Shown here: positions 31,225 through 44,042 of the stretch, piece after piece
Numbering within the stretch: position 1 is the stretch's first letter
Layout of the letters: each line of letters begins with the position of its first letter
Source: G047528285 sp047528285
GTDB taxonomy: Bacteria > Pseudomonadota > Gammaproteobacteria > Enterobacterales > Enterobacteriaceae
Length of the DNA: 64,000 nt
NCBI GenBank assembly: GCA_047528285.1
Contig: CP180022.1
Coordinates: forward strand, 744,001-808,000
Direction of reading: 5' to 3'
Made by a program: the position numbers and the translations under genes
The notes under the pieces: generated by a model
Database searches by the model: none
What the model was told of the DNA's origin: nothing
What the model saw: the letters and a program-made list of their open reading frames with translations, nothing else

Positions 31225-33612
31225 ATATATGTGTTTTATGTTTACTATATGCAACATATAGGTCTGATTCATTTGTTTTTATTCCTAATTAATTGAAGTT
31301 AAAAATTTTGTAAAATTATTTATTGAGAGTATTTCGTATAACTTTTAAGTGATTATCTTTTGTTAAAAATAAAAGTAATTTTATTCTTAACACTCTTTTT
31401 ATATATTGGAACTTGCTAGCTATTCTAGATTCATCTTCTTAGAACAAAACAAGATAGAGATCGTATTTTTGGCTAAAAATATATTGACGTATAGAAATTA
31501 TTAAAAGCATCAAGTAAATTTAGCAATTGTTTCCATACGACTGATAGATATATCAATGATAATTTTTTTAATTTAATGATCATCTAGAAATAAATATATG
31601 TCTGGAAAAGTTTTAATACGAATCCACATAAACTGTATTTATGGTAAGTTAATTTACGTTAAAAATCAAAATTTCTATATGATTTAAATTTGTAATTTTT
31701 CTAAATTAACCTTCTCAAGGTACTACTATGAATGCATGGAAAATTATTCTGATTTATTTTTTATAAAAATAGATTCAATTAGATTAATAAAGTTATAATG
31801 GTAAAATTTAAGCGTTTTTTACTCTTGTGCAAGAGTATCTTGATACTACAAACAACATAATTATTTTTGGTATTAAATTACAGAACAAAAATTGTAATCT
31901 TGTGCTCAGTGTTCTGGCGTGAAAATTTAGAAAAATGATTTTTTGAAAAAAATAACAAGGTTATATGTACTGTTGCTTTGGCGTATTGAATATCAAGTTT
32001 ACTTTATTTTAAAGTTTCTTTGTTGCAGAAGCAAAGAATATGTCTATTTAAATAGACAGTAAATTAATTGTTATAGATAACATTAATTATTTTTAAACAT
32101 TTTTATGTTTTGCTTTAGAATCGGATAAAAGATTTTATTAAAGTGTTAATTTGTATAACTGAATTAATGATTTATCTTTTATTGGTTTTTAAGTGAATTG
32201 ATATACTAAAAGTATTTTATAAATATTTCACTGTAAAAAATTACAGTAAAATAAATTACACTAAGAATAAAAATATTTAAAATAATATATTGAATTTAAT
32301 AACAAAATAGAAATTAACCATATTGGTAGATTTAATTTCTGTATATATTAAAAATATTTTATTGATTAATATTATTTCTAGGAAATATAATATGGTTGTT
32401 TTATATATATCAATATATACAACATAGTTATTTTAACGAAAAACATTTATTTTTCTGAAAGTTTTTTATTGTCATGGTTTTAACGAATTAACTAAATATT
32501 ATATAATTAAAATTTAATTTAGTTATAAAATAGATCGTTATAATAGATTTAATTAGTAAATTATAAATTCAATAGATGTGAAAGATTTAAATTAACTAAT
32601 AATAAGATAAAATCTATTACCTTAATTAATAACATGTTATTATATCTGTTTTTATCAAAACATTAAAAATAAGACGAAAATAATAACTTATGAGTTTTAA
32701 TTCATAGATCTTTTAATTATAAGTTGATATTATTATATGGTTTTCATTTAATTTCTACAAAAGTATTATATGTTTTTTAAAACTCTTGTACTTTTATTTT
32801 TATCTATTAAATGATAATATATTTAGATATATTATTATCACTTTTTTTGAAATCTGTTGGTTTATTTTTACACCTTTAGAAGTTAATTCTTTTAAAGAAA
32901 TACTTTATTCTAAAATAAACACCATCATATTCATTTTTATCAAAATTTTCTTTTTTGTGTGATTTTATCGATTTTTGCTTTTTTATCTATAATAGAAGAA
33001 TAATTCCGTAATAACCTTATAAATATCTTGATTGTCATTTTGTCAAAAAACCGAATTCAAAAAATCATTATCTGGTTACTTAATAGTTTTAGTTTTTATG
33101 TTTTCTGTGAAAAATAATGAAACCTTTTTCATTATTTTTCACAATATTTTAAAAATCAGTTATTGATAAATCAATATTTTATACAAATATTCTATACAGA
33201 ATATACAATATATATTGTAATTTTTAATTTTATATCTTTTATATATTGTTTATTCCGATTTATTTTAAATTCTTTGAAATATTCATTAATAATGATGGCT
33301 TATGTTTATTTTTTTGGTAAACCATGAAAAACTAATGTGTTTAATTATTTCGAATGTAATTATTTATAGTCTCCTTTCTTTATTATGAGGCTGATTTCAA
33401 TAAAATATCATTAATTGTTTACATAAAAATACGATGATATAATTTGAGCAGAATACCACACATTATAAAACATATTAATATTTTATAATATACAGATCTT
33501 TTAATTATGTTTTTATAAAAACTTAACATAATAAATTAACAGGTTTGCTATTAAAGATAATATATAATTTCTATTACGTGTATTTAGCAAGATATTAAAT
33601 TTTACATAAGAG
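31225..33612. other. AT-rich spacer after nadK
   Basis: No recN remnant or other gene was seen. The sequence is very A/T-rich with stops in all frames. Confidence 0.55.
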
Positions 33613-33648
33613 CCCTCAAAGAAAACGCAACGGCGTTTTCTTTGAGGG
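33613..33648. repeat. Perfect 16-bp inverted repeat with AACG loop
   Basis: CCCTCAAAGAAAACGC (33613-33628) pairs perfectly with GCGTTTTCTTTGAGGG (33633-33648). It lies inside a 4.7-kb gene-free stretch, with no gene close by to terminate, and may be a retained bidirectional terminator or small RNA end. Confidence 0.75.
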
Positions 33649-35933
33649 TATTGTAATCATTCTTATTATTACTATATGTTTTGTAATATTGATAAAATTT
33701 CATTAATACCTGAATAACGAAAAATAGAATTTTACTGGTATTAGTTCTAATTTTATTAAATTACACAACAAGGTTTATTATATATCGATAATAAAACCCA
33801 TATCGTAGATATTTTTATATTACGGATCATAAAAGATCCTTCTTTGTCCTTCCTTCTTAGAATCTTTCTATCAAGCATGTATTTCTGATAGTTTTAATAA
33901 GTTAAGTGGATGCATTATGATTTTAAAGTTTTTTTTAGTATTGCTAATTATAATGCATTAAGTATAAAACTATTAATTTTAATGAATATTTAAGTGTTAT
34001 AAGTTTTCGTAAAAACAGTTACATAGAATTACTATTTTTTTGTTAGAACACCTAAAAACTTTTGTAATATGATAAAAATCATGGTTTATTTTTTGATAAA
34101 AATGATTTTATGCAACCCCAGGTTGGGTGTTTTAAAAATTTGATATACTAAAATATTTGCATAAGAACATGTTTAATTTTTAATGAGGTGTTGTTTTCGT
34201 AAATCTGATTTTAGACATATCAAGTTTCATATAAATTTTTGCATCCTTGATGTAAATAGTGAAGCTTATTGGCGGCTAAATTAGGATAGGTATAAATTAC
34301 TGTAAACTTTGACGATGATTTATTGACTTATTGTGTAATTATTTAAAAGTTTGAGTTTTTGTGCACCTATTTTTCATGGCCTAATCTTTTGACACAATAA
34401 ATGATTGATTATACTGCGAGGTGTTGTACATAATGGTGATTAATTCCTACACTGAAGGCTGTTGTTAAAAACTGGATGCTTATAATGATGGTTTGGTAAC
34501 GAAAATTTAACAAAGATTCTCATAACAAGCGTACAAGGTTTTTTAAACCGAGCTTCATTGGTGTCTTTTAAGTTTTTTGTTCCTCTACTATATATTTCGA
34601 CTCCGTAAATATTAATAGCATTGAGTTTTTGAAAAGATTTAATAAAGAAAAATATTATGACGGATAATGAATCTTAAGAAGTATACCAGATTAATCCGTC
34701 ATTGATGTGAATGTACAGTAATGATGGTATATTAATAATATTTTCGCATTATTTTATGCTTATTGACAAGCTATCTATCTTTTTATTTATTCTGTTGTAT
34801 TAGAATACTGGATTCTAGGCTGTCAGTGTTATAATCTAGGTAATGGTTCAGGTGTTCTGGCTGCCAAGATTGATTCTAAGGAGTTCATCTTCAATATTTT
34901 TAAGATATTTTTCAAATTTAACAAATTTGTGTTGTGATTTTTGAATACCAATTATTACCAATAAATCCTGGCATAATATAGCTTCGAGTAATTGGTTTAG
35001 AGATAGCTGATAATCATGCTACTGCGATCAGGAAAATGGTTTTAAATCTTAATTGCGTGGATTCATGTTATCTCATATAAACACACTGTGATAAAATTGA
35101 AACAGTATTAATTTCTTGGTTGTTTGAAAAATATCATGTCATTACCGTTAGCTTTTTATTAATATATCATAAAATATAATTATTAATATGTATAACTCGT
35201 TAAAAAGTTTATTTTTAATACTAAAGAATATAAAGAATTTTATTTATTAGTGCTCGCAATTAAGTTTGATAAAAAGGTAGACGTAAAGTTGTAAGTGTAT
35301 AATTTAAAAAATGTCATATAATCTTATCTAAAATTAAGTGCTTTATCACTGTTCCGAAATAATTAATTTATGATGTCAGTAAATAGTTTAAAACTAAATT
35401 AAATATTGTTATATAAAATATAAGAATAGAAGAACTTATAAATATATCATTCAAAATTAATGGCCGCTGATTTTTGAATATAAATAAAATTAATAATTGT
35501 TTTATATGTTACCACGAATACAGTAATTATCCGTTTTATCTTTATAATCAAAAACCGCGCTTTCGTTGTTTTTGGCGAACAGAAAGTGAAGTTACAAAAA
35601 TATTAATATTTTTAAATGAAATTATCATGATTTTAAATAAAAATGTAGATAATATTAATTATATTTTTCCTGAAGTTAATAAATATCTCAGTAGATAAAA
35701 TATACTTAGTAGATGCATCTCTATAATTTAAACAAAGATAATAAAATTAAGTATTTACTCGTAAAGTATTTTTTTAAAATCCAAAGCAATAAATAAAAAG
35801 TTTAATATGCGGCATATTAGTACATATCATGATCAATTTACCCAATATTAATACCAAGAAGTATTCCTTAAGTTTAAGCCTATAAAGAAAACGAGTATGC
35901 TTGCTTGTTCGTGTCCAGATTATTGATCTCTTT
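33649..35933. other. Eroded spacer before yfiF
   Basis: No gene is supported. The part from about 34.2 to 35.1 kb is less A/T-rich, which may mark an older pseudogene, but no family could be read. An open frame of 74 codons at 35474-35698 has no recognisable motif. Confidence 0.45.
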
Positions 35934-37109
35934 TTAGGTTTTTTTTATTTTACCGGGTATTAAGCATCTGTTTTGCCGCCACCATTCTGCTAGTAGAATA
36001 CCAGTACTTACGGATACATTCAGATGTGGTATCCGTCCAGTTCCGTTGATAGCAACCACGATATCCGCTTGTGAACACAGCGCTTCTGAAGACAGATCGT
36101 TTAATTCTTCTCCTAACACGAAAACTGCTCTGTTAGGAATTTTTATCTCCGAAAGCGATGTGCCAGATTTACAGTGCAGAGTTATCACGGTGTAACCAGC
36201 ACAATGAAAATGATGAATATCCTGCAACATATCATTACATTGTATGGCTTTGATATGCTCTGCCCCACCTTCAGCAGTTCGTACTGCGGCACCTGATTCC
36301 AGCAGGGTGCTATCATCCATCATCACCGCATTAATGCCGAAGTGTGCGCAACTACGTAATATAGCACCAAGATTATGGGGATTGTTGATTTTTTTTAGCG
36401 CCAGTACACAATCATCTTGTTTTTTGGAAACACTGCCAAGATAATCAACGGCATTAAGGCTGCTACGTTTTTTAATCAGAAAACAGACCCCACCATGATG
36501 TTCTGTTCCCGAAGCTTTAGCTAATTCATCATATTCCACTACATGATAAGCTTTCCGTTCAGATGCCATCCAGCGCAGTGCATCGCGAAATTTCAATGTT
36601 ATTGATTTCTCAAACCAGGCTCGCACAATGGAGTCCGGACGGTTGCGAAAAAGCGCTTGACAGGAATTTACACCGTAAACACGAGTTTCTTCGGCGCGCT
36701 GACGCCTTATTTTTTCTGTATTTATCTGATTTTTTCCTTTGATGCTGCCATAATTACGGCTATTGAGATCGCCGTTATTATGGAGTTTTTTTTGCAACGA
36801 ATAATGCATGACGGATTCACTGTGCTGCTGGCGACCGTTACAATCGCTACAGGACGGAATATCTAGGCTGGAGTAGCAACCTGGCGCCCTTCCTGAGGTG
36901 GTAGTGCGATTGCCGTGACTGTTACCTTTTTCTTGTTTTTTGGTGTGGATATTCCATAAGTTATACTCATTGTCACGATGATTGTCTTTTTTATTGTGGA
37001 TGCATCTATGCGAAGATAGAAAGTGGTTTTGTGCTTTCTTTTTATCTTTAGATGAATAGATTATGCGAACTTTATCGTTTTTGCTTTTTAATGAAGCTTT
37101 ATCACTCAT
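35934..37109 (-). CDS. yfiF: SpoU/TrmH-family RNA 2'-O-methyltransferase YfiF
   Basis: YfiF is a putative tRNA/rRNA methyltransferase of the SPOUT superfamily; its target is not established. The region RRQRAEETRVYGVNSCQALF (middle) and FLIKKR lead into a C-terminal SpoU domain with NPHNLGAILRSCAHFGI, SGAAVRTAEGGAEH, VFVLGEE and NVSVSTGILLAEWWRQN. The ATG at 37109 has GGAG six bases upstream; a GTG four codons earlier would overlap that site. The protein is 391 residues, longer than E. coli YfiF (about 345). The extra length is a low-complexity Lys/Asn/His-rich N-terminal part of about 130 residues. The 3' end carries a run of eight T bases on the plus strand (35939-35946). Confidence 0.9.
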   Translation of the reverse strand: MSDKASLKSKNDKVRIIYSSKDKKKAQNHFLSSHRCIHNKKDNHRDNEYNLWNIHTKKQEKGNSHGNRTTTSGRAPGCYSSLDIPSCSDCNGRQQHSESVMHYSLQKKLHNNGDLNSRNYGSIKGKNQINTEKIRRQRAEETRVYGVNSCQALFRNRPDSIVRAWFEKSITLKFRDALRWMASERKAYHVVEYDELAKASGTEHHGGVCFLIKKRSSLNAVDYLGSVSKKQDDCVLALKKINNPHNLGAILRSCAHFGINAVMMDDSTLLESGAAVRTAEGGAEHIKAIQCNDMLQDIHHFHCAGYTVITLHCKSGTSLSEIKIPNRAVFVLGEELNDLSSEALCSQADIVVAINGTGRIPHLNVSVSTGILLAEWWRQNRCLIPGKIKKT

Positions 37110-38599
37110 TATTATCTCCACTTTTTGTGGGCAAAAATATTAACCGATCTTTTAAAATATAGCTAGCAGTTGAACTGAATATTAGTAGATTATTAAAATA
37201 ATCGAATAAATATTTTTATCACAACTACTATCTATAATAGTACTTAATTTTAAGTACATAACTATATTGATTTTTTAAATTAATCATCCATGTAATATAC
37301 TGTTTATTAAAAATAGCTTAGTTATTTAGTTAGATTTAAAAATGATCTGTAACGGATAATATTGCGTTATAGAAAATTGATTAATTAGTATGAAAAAATA
37401 TATTTGTGAGGTTTTTTAAACAAATAAAACAATAAGTAAACATTTGATTAGATTATTATTTTTTTTAAAATCTATAATAGATAAAATATAAATTTCTTAA
37501 ATTATCCAGTGATCTATTAAAATAAATATCTCAATCAGCGTATATTTTTATAGATAATGTTACCTGAGAATTAAGATCGCGTTGTATTGTTCTATAGATA
37601 TAGAAATAATGTTATTAACACTATGTTTGACTATTTCATTACATTAATATAAAACTATTATCATAGTCTTAATCTTGAAATGCGTATTTTATCTTTTCAA
37701 TATATTTAAGTGGGTTTTCTTGACCTGATTAAAAAATAACTTATCGTGTTTTGTTGTGTTATTATAAATATACAACAGATCATTCAAAATAGTCTTTAAT
37801 GCTATTAAAAAATTCTTTTGTTTAATAGAAGATAACATCTTCAGTGTCGTGAACTATATCTACCAGACACCATTCATATTTTCATGAATTGTTTTATGCA
37901 TCAAACTAGTATTAATGTTAATTCCTAATATCTATTAAAGACAGATTTCTATCTAGCAATATATATTGCTATATAAATAATGATTTTAGTTAAATTCGTA
38001 GTTCAGTATTGCAACACGGGAAAACATGAAAGATTTAAACATTGCCAACAAATGTAATTTTGATTAGTTAAGATCTAATTTACATTAGATTCAACCTCAT
38101 TAGTTTTAATGTAGTGATGTAAAAACAATATGTAATATTTAATAATTCATTGAAAATATATAATACACATATTTTATAAATATGAGTTTTGATCTTATTT
38201 TAATATGTTATTTGTAACTAACATAAGTTTTTAACGATATTGATATTGGAAGATTGCTAGTATCAATAAAAGTAATAAAAATCTCGTTGAGATAACAGGC
38301 TAGATTAACCAGAATAAATCCTACTGACTTCGATTGTGTTATCAGAGGTATTTATGAAGCAAGGAGCTTTATTTACTGATATTTCTAATATCTCTTCTAG
38401 ATATTAGAGAGTAAGAATTGTGTGGCAAGATAAATATTTTACAGGAGACTATTTATTTATGTTTTTGTGGTGTGTGCCAGGCTGCCTAAATAAGACTGTA
38501 ACGTTATTATCGGTGTTTATGGCCTCAGCCATAACCTTAACGCTCCAATCGGCAGTGTTGTGATTGCCGTTTAAATTATACCAATTACAACAATTTTCA
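37110..38599. other. AT-rich spacer upstream of yfiF
   Basis: No gene is supported. From about 38450 the base composition becomes less A/T-rich. On the minus strand an open stretch reads NHNTADWSVKVMAEAINTD but matches nothing I know. Confidence 0.45.
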
Positions 38600-38626
38600 T
38601 ACTCCACTTTTTAAAGAAGTGGAGTA
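38600..38626. repeat. 10-bp inverted repeat
   Basis: TACTCCACTT (38600-38609) pairs with AAGTGGAGTA (38617-38626) around a seven-base loop. It lies in the less A/T-rich stretch of this spacer and may be a leftover terminator. Confidence 0.5.
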
Positions 38627-39784
38627 ATTACCATGATTTATGATTTTGATAGAAAACAGTGATTTTCAGTCGGCTTGTTGAAGATATGTAATTTTCCGTT
38701 TCCGCGTTTAGGATATCTTACGGACTAATATTTTGAGGAAAGTGTTTTGCCATTGGCACCATGCTGGGATGGATTAATCCAATAATATATAGAAAATAGA
38801 TCGATATTTATTAAAGTCTACAGTTTATATACCAAAGTAGAAATGGTGTTGGAAATTATGTGTGTTATTTATTTTTAACAAAAATAATTAATTAATATTT
38901 TTATATATAATTTTATATACTTATAGATCATAAGATAAATTTATACAGTAATTATAAGAAAGATAAATATCGAGAAAATGTATTTCTACTTCAATAATTC
39001 TTTCGCTATAAATAATATCGTATTTTTACCGTGTATATTGAAGTTTTAAGTGGAAGAGGTAAAGCTAGTTTAGCCTTAAGTTCAGTAAAATACTTAATTA
39101 ATTCCTAGATCTTTATCATTATTTTTCAGCGATCTTTTATTTCTAACGTTAGGGTTTTATATCGTCGAAAAATAAAAGCGTATGGTTGATGTGTATCTTT
39201 GAAATCTTAGGCGAGGGTTGATATCTTTTGTATAAGCTGTGGTAGGGTTCACGTCGTAAACAGGTTCACTCCAGAAATTGGCTAGGAATATCTGTTAATG
39301 TATTTAGCCTACTCTTTTTCACTGTAATAGATTTAGTATCTGTTTCTCCATTTAATGACAGACACTGAAAACATATAGGTAAAAAGAAGCTAAATATATC
39401 AATGCTAATCTTCAGAATACAGCATATTAGATACTAATTTTAATTTACAAAATCACGATGAACTTTTCATAATATCAATTTATTTCGAGGTGTCATTAAG
39501 GTAATTTTAAAAATTATGGGTGTGAATACCAGGAATTTTGATCTTATTTATGAAGCTCATTATCAATATCGTATAATGGTGCAGGTAAAACAGTTAGCAA
39601 AATTACAGTGGTGTATGCAGAATATTTTTTTGATATAAATTTAAATAAATATTTTATTTTATTAATAATAGAAATTATTTTGCACTAAATTTTAGTGGTT
39701 GGTTTGAGTTTTAAAGATGTTCTTTAAGAATAAAAAATGGTAAAATCAAAAGTTAAATCCAGTCTATTCTATTTAGGAGATCCC
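38627..39784. other. Spacer before ssb
   Basis: In enterics uvrA lies here on the opposite strand, but no UvrA motif was legible. A region near 38.6-39.3 kb is less A/T-rich and may be pseudogene remains. Confidence 0.45.
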
Positions 39785-40285
39785 ATGGCCAGCAGAGGCG
39801 TTAATAAAGTAATTTTAGTCGGTAACCTTGGCCAAGATCCGGAAATTCGCCATATACCTAATGGCGGTACGGTAGCCAATATGACACTGGCTACCTCAGA
39901 GAGGTGGCGCGATAAGCAAACCGGCGAGACAAAGGAAAAAACAGAGTGGCACCGTGTAGTAGTATTTGGTAAGTTGGCTGAGGTGGTTGGTGAATATTTA
40001 TCAAAGGGTTCTCAGATTTATATTGAGGGATCGCTGCAAACACGTAAGTGGTTGGACCAGAGCGGTCAGGATCGTTACACCACCGAAGTGGTAGTAAATG
40101 TGGGGGGGACTATGCAGATGCTGGGTAGTCGACAAGGTGGTAAGTTAGGGAATCCATTGCAGGGGAACCACGCGGTGTCGTTTAGCGGTGACGAAAAAAT
40201 ACGAGAGGAATATTCTGAAAAGAATACAGCTTCGGTGCCTATTAATAAACCAGCAATAGATTTTGATGATGATATTCCTTTCTGA
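39785..40285 (+). CDS. ssb: Single-stranded DNA-binding protein
   Basis: SSB coats single-stranded DNA in replication and repair. From MASRGVNKVILVGNLGQDPE it has 166 residues, slightly shorter than the 178 of E. coli because the glycine/glutamine-rich linker is reduced. The OB fold is intact (ERWRDKQTGETKEKTEWHRV, GSQIYIEGSLQTRKW), and the acidic tip DFDDDIPF that recruits partner proteins is kept. AGGAG lies five bases before the ATG at 39785. The frame continues 16 codons upstream, but those residues are not part of SSB. Confidence 0.97.
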   Translation: MASRGVNKVILVGNLGQDPEIRHIPNGGTVANMTLATSERWRDKQTGETKEKTEWHRVVVFGKLAEVVGEYLSKGSQIYIEGSLQTRKWLDQSGQDRYTTEVVVNVGGTMQMLGSRQGGKLGNPLQGNHAVSFSGDEKIREEYSEKNTASVPINKPAIDFDDDIPF

Positions 40286-40476
40286 TAATGAAAGGTGGTT
40301 GAAAGTATTTTATTGTTTTTGTAAAACAAAAAATTAATTTTGTGTTATTTTTGTAACAAATTATAATTGATTTTAGCAAGTTTAAAATCAGTTAAGAGCT
40401 ACCGTATAAAAGTTTGTATGCTTCACATTAATCCTAAAAAATTATTTTTAATAACTAGAGTTTTTATGGTTTTATC
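40286..40476. other. Short spacer after ssb
   Basis: A weak stem TTGTTTT/AAAACAA near 40311-40327 may help end ssb transcription. Nothing else was seen. Confidence 0.4.
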
Positions 40477-40516
40477 ATTAATATTAATTATCTATGTATA
40501 GATAATTAATATTAAT
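40477..40516. repeat. Perfect 18-bp A/T inverted repeat
   Basis: ATTAATATTAATTATCTA (40477-40494) pairs perfectly with 40499-40516 around the loop TGTA. It lies about 190 bases past ssb. All but one pair per arm is A-T, so chance is more likely than for the G/C-containing palindromes. Confidence 0.7.
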
Positions 40517-42876
40517 ATTGTTTTTAGAGAGTTAATTACAAAAATATCATTCAAATGATATTAATATCAAAGATATATAGGTTGTTTTTGTTAAATATTT
40601 TATGACTACTATCTTTTGTCGTGTCAAGAGATTCAATATTTTTATTAAATTCATTAAATAAATTATTACAAATTATAAATAACACCTATTCCATTGCATC
40701 TTATTGTAATCATTAAATTTTTTCCAAGACATTATATGATTGTTTTAATATGTTGCTATAAAATATTAACATGATTGCTATTTATGGTTGATGTCGTGTA
40801 TTTCTTATGGAATTATACGATGCTGATAAGTTTTGCGATACTGAAAATTATTCACAAAGTTTTCTGTTTATCTTTATCAAAAATTGTAAAATTTTCCCAT
40901 TAATAATCAGTGGGAATTTTACCGCATGCAAGATTTTTATGCCAAACATTAGTGATGATTCAAATGTATTAGTAATAAATGGATCCGATATTTTGTTTAA
41001 TTTTTTTGTTATATATTTGTTTTATTTTTAATAAATAACATTATTTCTATAAACAAGATGTTTTATGTGAATAAATAAATGAATAATCATTTATTCTCTA
41101 TTAGTTGTGTGTGTTTATTGTTTATTGCATAATTTCCAAAGTGAAATATTTTTTATAAAACTAGATACGTATTAATTGCGAAAAAGATCACTTTAATTTT
41201 TTTGACAGTATTAATAATTTCAGTAAAACTTTAAGTTTGTCTATCCTCAAATATTAAATAAATGTAGTTTCCTATGTGATTATAAGAATAATATTCTTGT
41301 TTTTTACAAAACAAAATATGAATAAATTATGTTTACTCTATAATGTTGCTTATTCGTATTATTAATAATACATTAAAATAATTTATCAAATAAAATTTGA
41401 TATTTGCATGACAAACATGTGAAGATAATTATGATGATTAACATAATTGATAGTTTTATATTACTGATGTAAGATTTCTAATAACGATGATAAAAGTGAA
41501 ACCTTTTAAATGGTTCCTACAGATAAATTTTGTTTTGAGAAATTAATATTGGATTTCTATTATTCAGACATTCTGTAGTCTTCAGTATAACGAGGTTATA
41601 TAACATAAAGATTTTCGTGATTTGTTTAAAAAACGTAAAACATACTCAATTAGCAAACTCGAGTTATTGTTGGGTATAGAATAGCCTATAAAATGAAATT
41701 ATCAGTGGTATCGCTGATCAAGAACTATTTCTTGATTTTATAAAAAAGAGAAGAAATAATAGAGGTGTTGATTGACTGGTGTAGTAATATGTTTTATATA
41801 TTTTTCTAGAAAGTGAAACTATTTATTACACTTTAATTTTCGGAATGATAAAGTACAAAACGTTAAAATATTGTTTTAAACAATAATATAAACAGGAGAA
41901 AATTTTTTTGGAAAAACAATTATTTTGTTTCTTGTTATTGGTGTTTCAATAAATAAAGTTCTAATTTAAGATATTTCTATTATATTATTTGAATCTTCGT
42001 TATGAGTAACGAAGATATCTGTCTAAAGAATGGTTTAAGTTATTAACTAAATTTTTACCATAAGGAATTTTGATGTTAATTTATATTGAGTAATATCATG
42101 TATGTTTCATTCTGGTTTATTCATTTTTATTTTTTACGATTACAATAATATAAGTAAATGATTTTGTCTGATTAATATAGTAATCATTTTTGTTATAAAC
42201 AAAAATGATTATATGGAAAAATAAAAGTTAAATATCACCTGCCGACATTCATTAATAAAAAGTTATTAAGTGTCGCTGTTTATTTAACAGGTATTTGTGT
42301 AGATGAATCAAATATTAATTTTATGTGTTATGATAAAGTTTTTTAAAAAACCAAAAAATAACTATTTCAGTATAAATATGTGCATTAATAAAGATATGAC
42401 AATGAAACAGATGTTTCTATTTTCCACAAGAGTCTTGTAGTGTATTTTTGATTTGTTTTTTAATTGATGGTAGGATTTTATTTCTTATCTAAATATTTAA
42501 ATGATTAGTAGGTGAGAAAATATAGTAAATATGAAAATACAATACAAATTTTCTGTAAATTCACATAACGGATAAAAACAGTATAACTTATAAAGTTTTT
42601 CAAACTAAAGAATGGAAAATTCTGGAATTTTGTAGGATAGCAAACAAACATAGAATATGGCATTAGCACCATTTTAGTTTATAAGTGCAATATATAAAAT
42701 TATCCGTGTTTAATTTATTATTTCTAGTACCACTGTGAATAACAGTGATTGCTAATTTTGATAATCATATACTAGTCACACAGAAAACCAGGAAATCAGC
42801 GATAGTAAAATGTCTTTTATGATTAATTTTTATTTCATGAGGCCCCGCTAAAAAACAAATCTATTTATCTTACAAC
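40517..42876. other. AT-rich spacer
   Basis: No gene is supported. A 74-codon open frame at 40807-41031 is A/T-biased and unrecognised. Confidence 0.5.
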
Positions 42877-42921
42877 GTAGTGATGGACGATATTGATTTA
42901 ATCAATATCGTCCATCACTAC
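42877..42921. repeat. Perfect 45-base palindrome (21-bp arms, 3-base loop)
   Basis: The arm beginning GTAGTGATGGACGATATT (42877-42897) is complemented without mismatch by 42901-42921 around the loop TTA. It stands in the middle of a 3.7-kb gene-free region. Nine of the 21 base pairs are G-C, which is unusual for the surroundings. Confidence 0.85.
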
Positions 42922-44042
42922 AAGGAAAGCAGATTATCTCTTACTGGTGTAGAGAGATTAAGATTACCCCGCATGCTTATTAAAACTCTACCATAACTAT
43001 TTAATTTTGTGTGACTCTGCTGTGATGGTAGATATGGATAGGTAAAAGTTTAATCAGATTATTTTGTTAGCAATCCAGAATAGCACTCTGTCGAGTAACA
43101 ATGCTCAAGAATTGTGAGTATTTATCAAATATTGTGATTTATTGAATAAAATCCACTAATGCTAGTATAAAGATGATTTAGAAAAAGTTTTAAATTCATA
43201 AAAATAATTTTTCATTAATTTATTGCTAATATAATTATATAATCCCCAACCCTGTTCACTTTACTAAAAAAGATGGCTAGAACTTTCATGCAATATGTTT
43301 ATTTTAGCATAATTTATTTCGCTCTTAATTCAATTTTAATATGAAATATTAATGATTTTATGTTATTATAAAAATACATCGAGGTTTCTAAAAATTAATA
43401 TTTCACATAACATATAAACTACAACTATAATTAATTATTATATCAATATTCAATTTTATTGAATGAAATTAATTTTAAATTTTACAGTTTTTAACTAATA
43501 CCTCCAGATAAAGATATGGAGGGAAATTTTTTGTGATATATTTTTAATCTTTTGTAAATTTAGTTGGCTAACATTTTACTAGCTAAGCTCGCTTGGCGGA
43601 GTTTTATTGATAAGTATTAAATTATGTAAATAAACTACATTTTATTGAATCACTGATCAGTAATGATCTTGATGAGTGATTGCATGGTAATACTCTGAAT
43701 AAAAATATTTAACGATATAAATATCGTTAAATATAAAATAATACTTATTTATTTAGTTTAAGTAAACTAAAATTTATTAGATGAATAAGTGCAAACTGGT
43801 ATTACAACAACACCAGCAATATCTTTTTTCAAGTTTATAGTCTCATGTAAAAAAGAAACCAGTCCGGTAATCAAATACTACACGGCACAGCTCTAACAAC
43901 TCGCTTGTTGAATGATTGGACCACATAGAAGTTGAAATTCGGTGATCGATCTGGTTTTTTTAGATTTGTTATATAAATCCATTTATATTAGTCGGAATAA
44001 TAAACAACTTCTGGCACAGTTTTATAGAAGAGGAGTAATACT
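42922..44042. other. Spacer before yciK
   Basis: No gene is supported. A small stem CCTCCA/TGGAGG lies at about 43502-43523. Confidence 0.45.

Noticed and set aside
34810..34880. Plus-strand YNLGNGSG, resembling the GalE segment YNLGNG
   Set aside because: The flanking residues do not continue the GalE pattern in any frame.
35474..35698. 74-codon plus-strand frame before yfiF
   Set aside because: A/T-biased codons, no motif, no ribosome site and no operon partner.
39571..39605. Plus-strand NGAGKT, resembling a Walker A loop
   Set aside because: Only about eight residues match, with no Walker B or other ATPase segment nearby; chance is likely.
40807..41031. 74-codon plus-strand frame after ssb
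   Set aside because: Low-complexity hydrophobic and Asn-rich product without a recognised family; probably chance in A/T-rich sequence.
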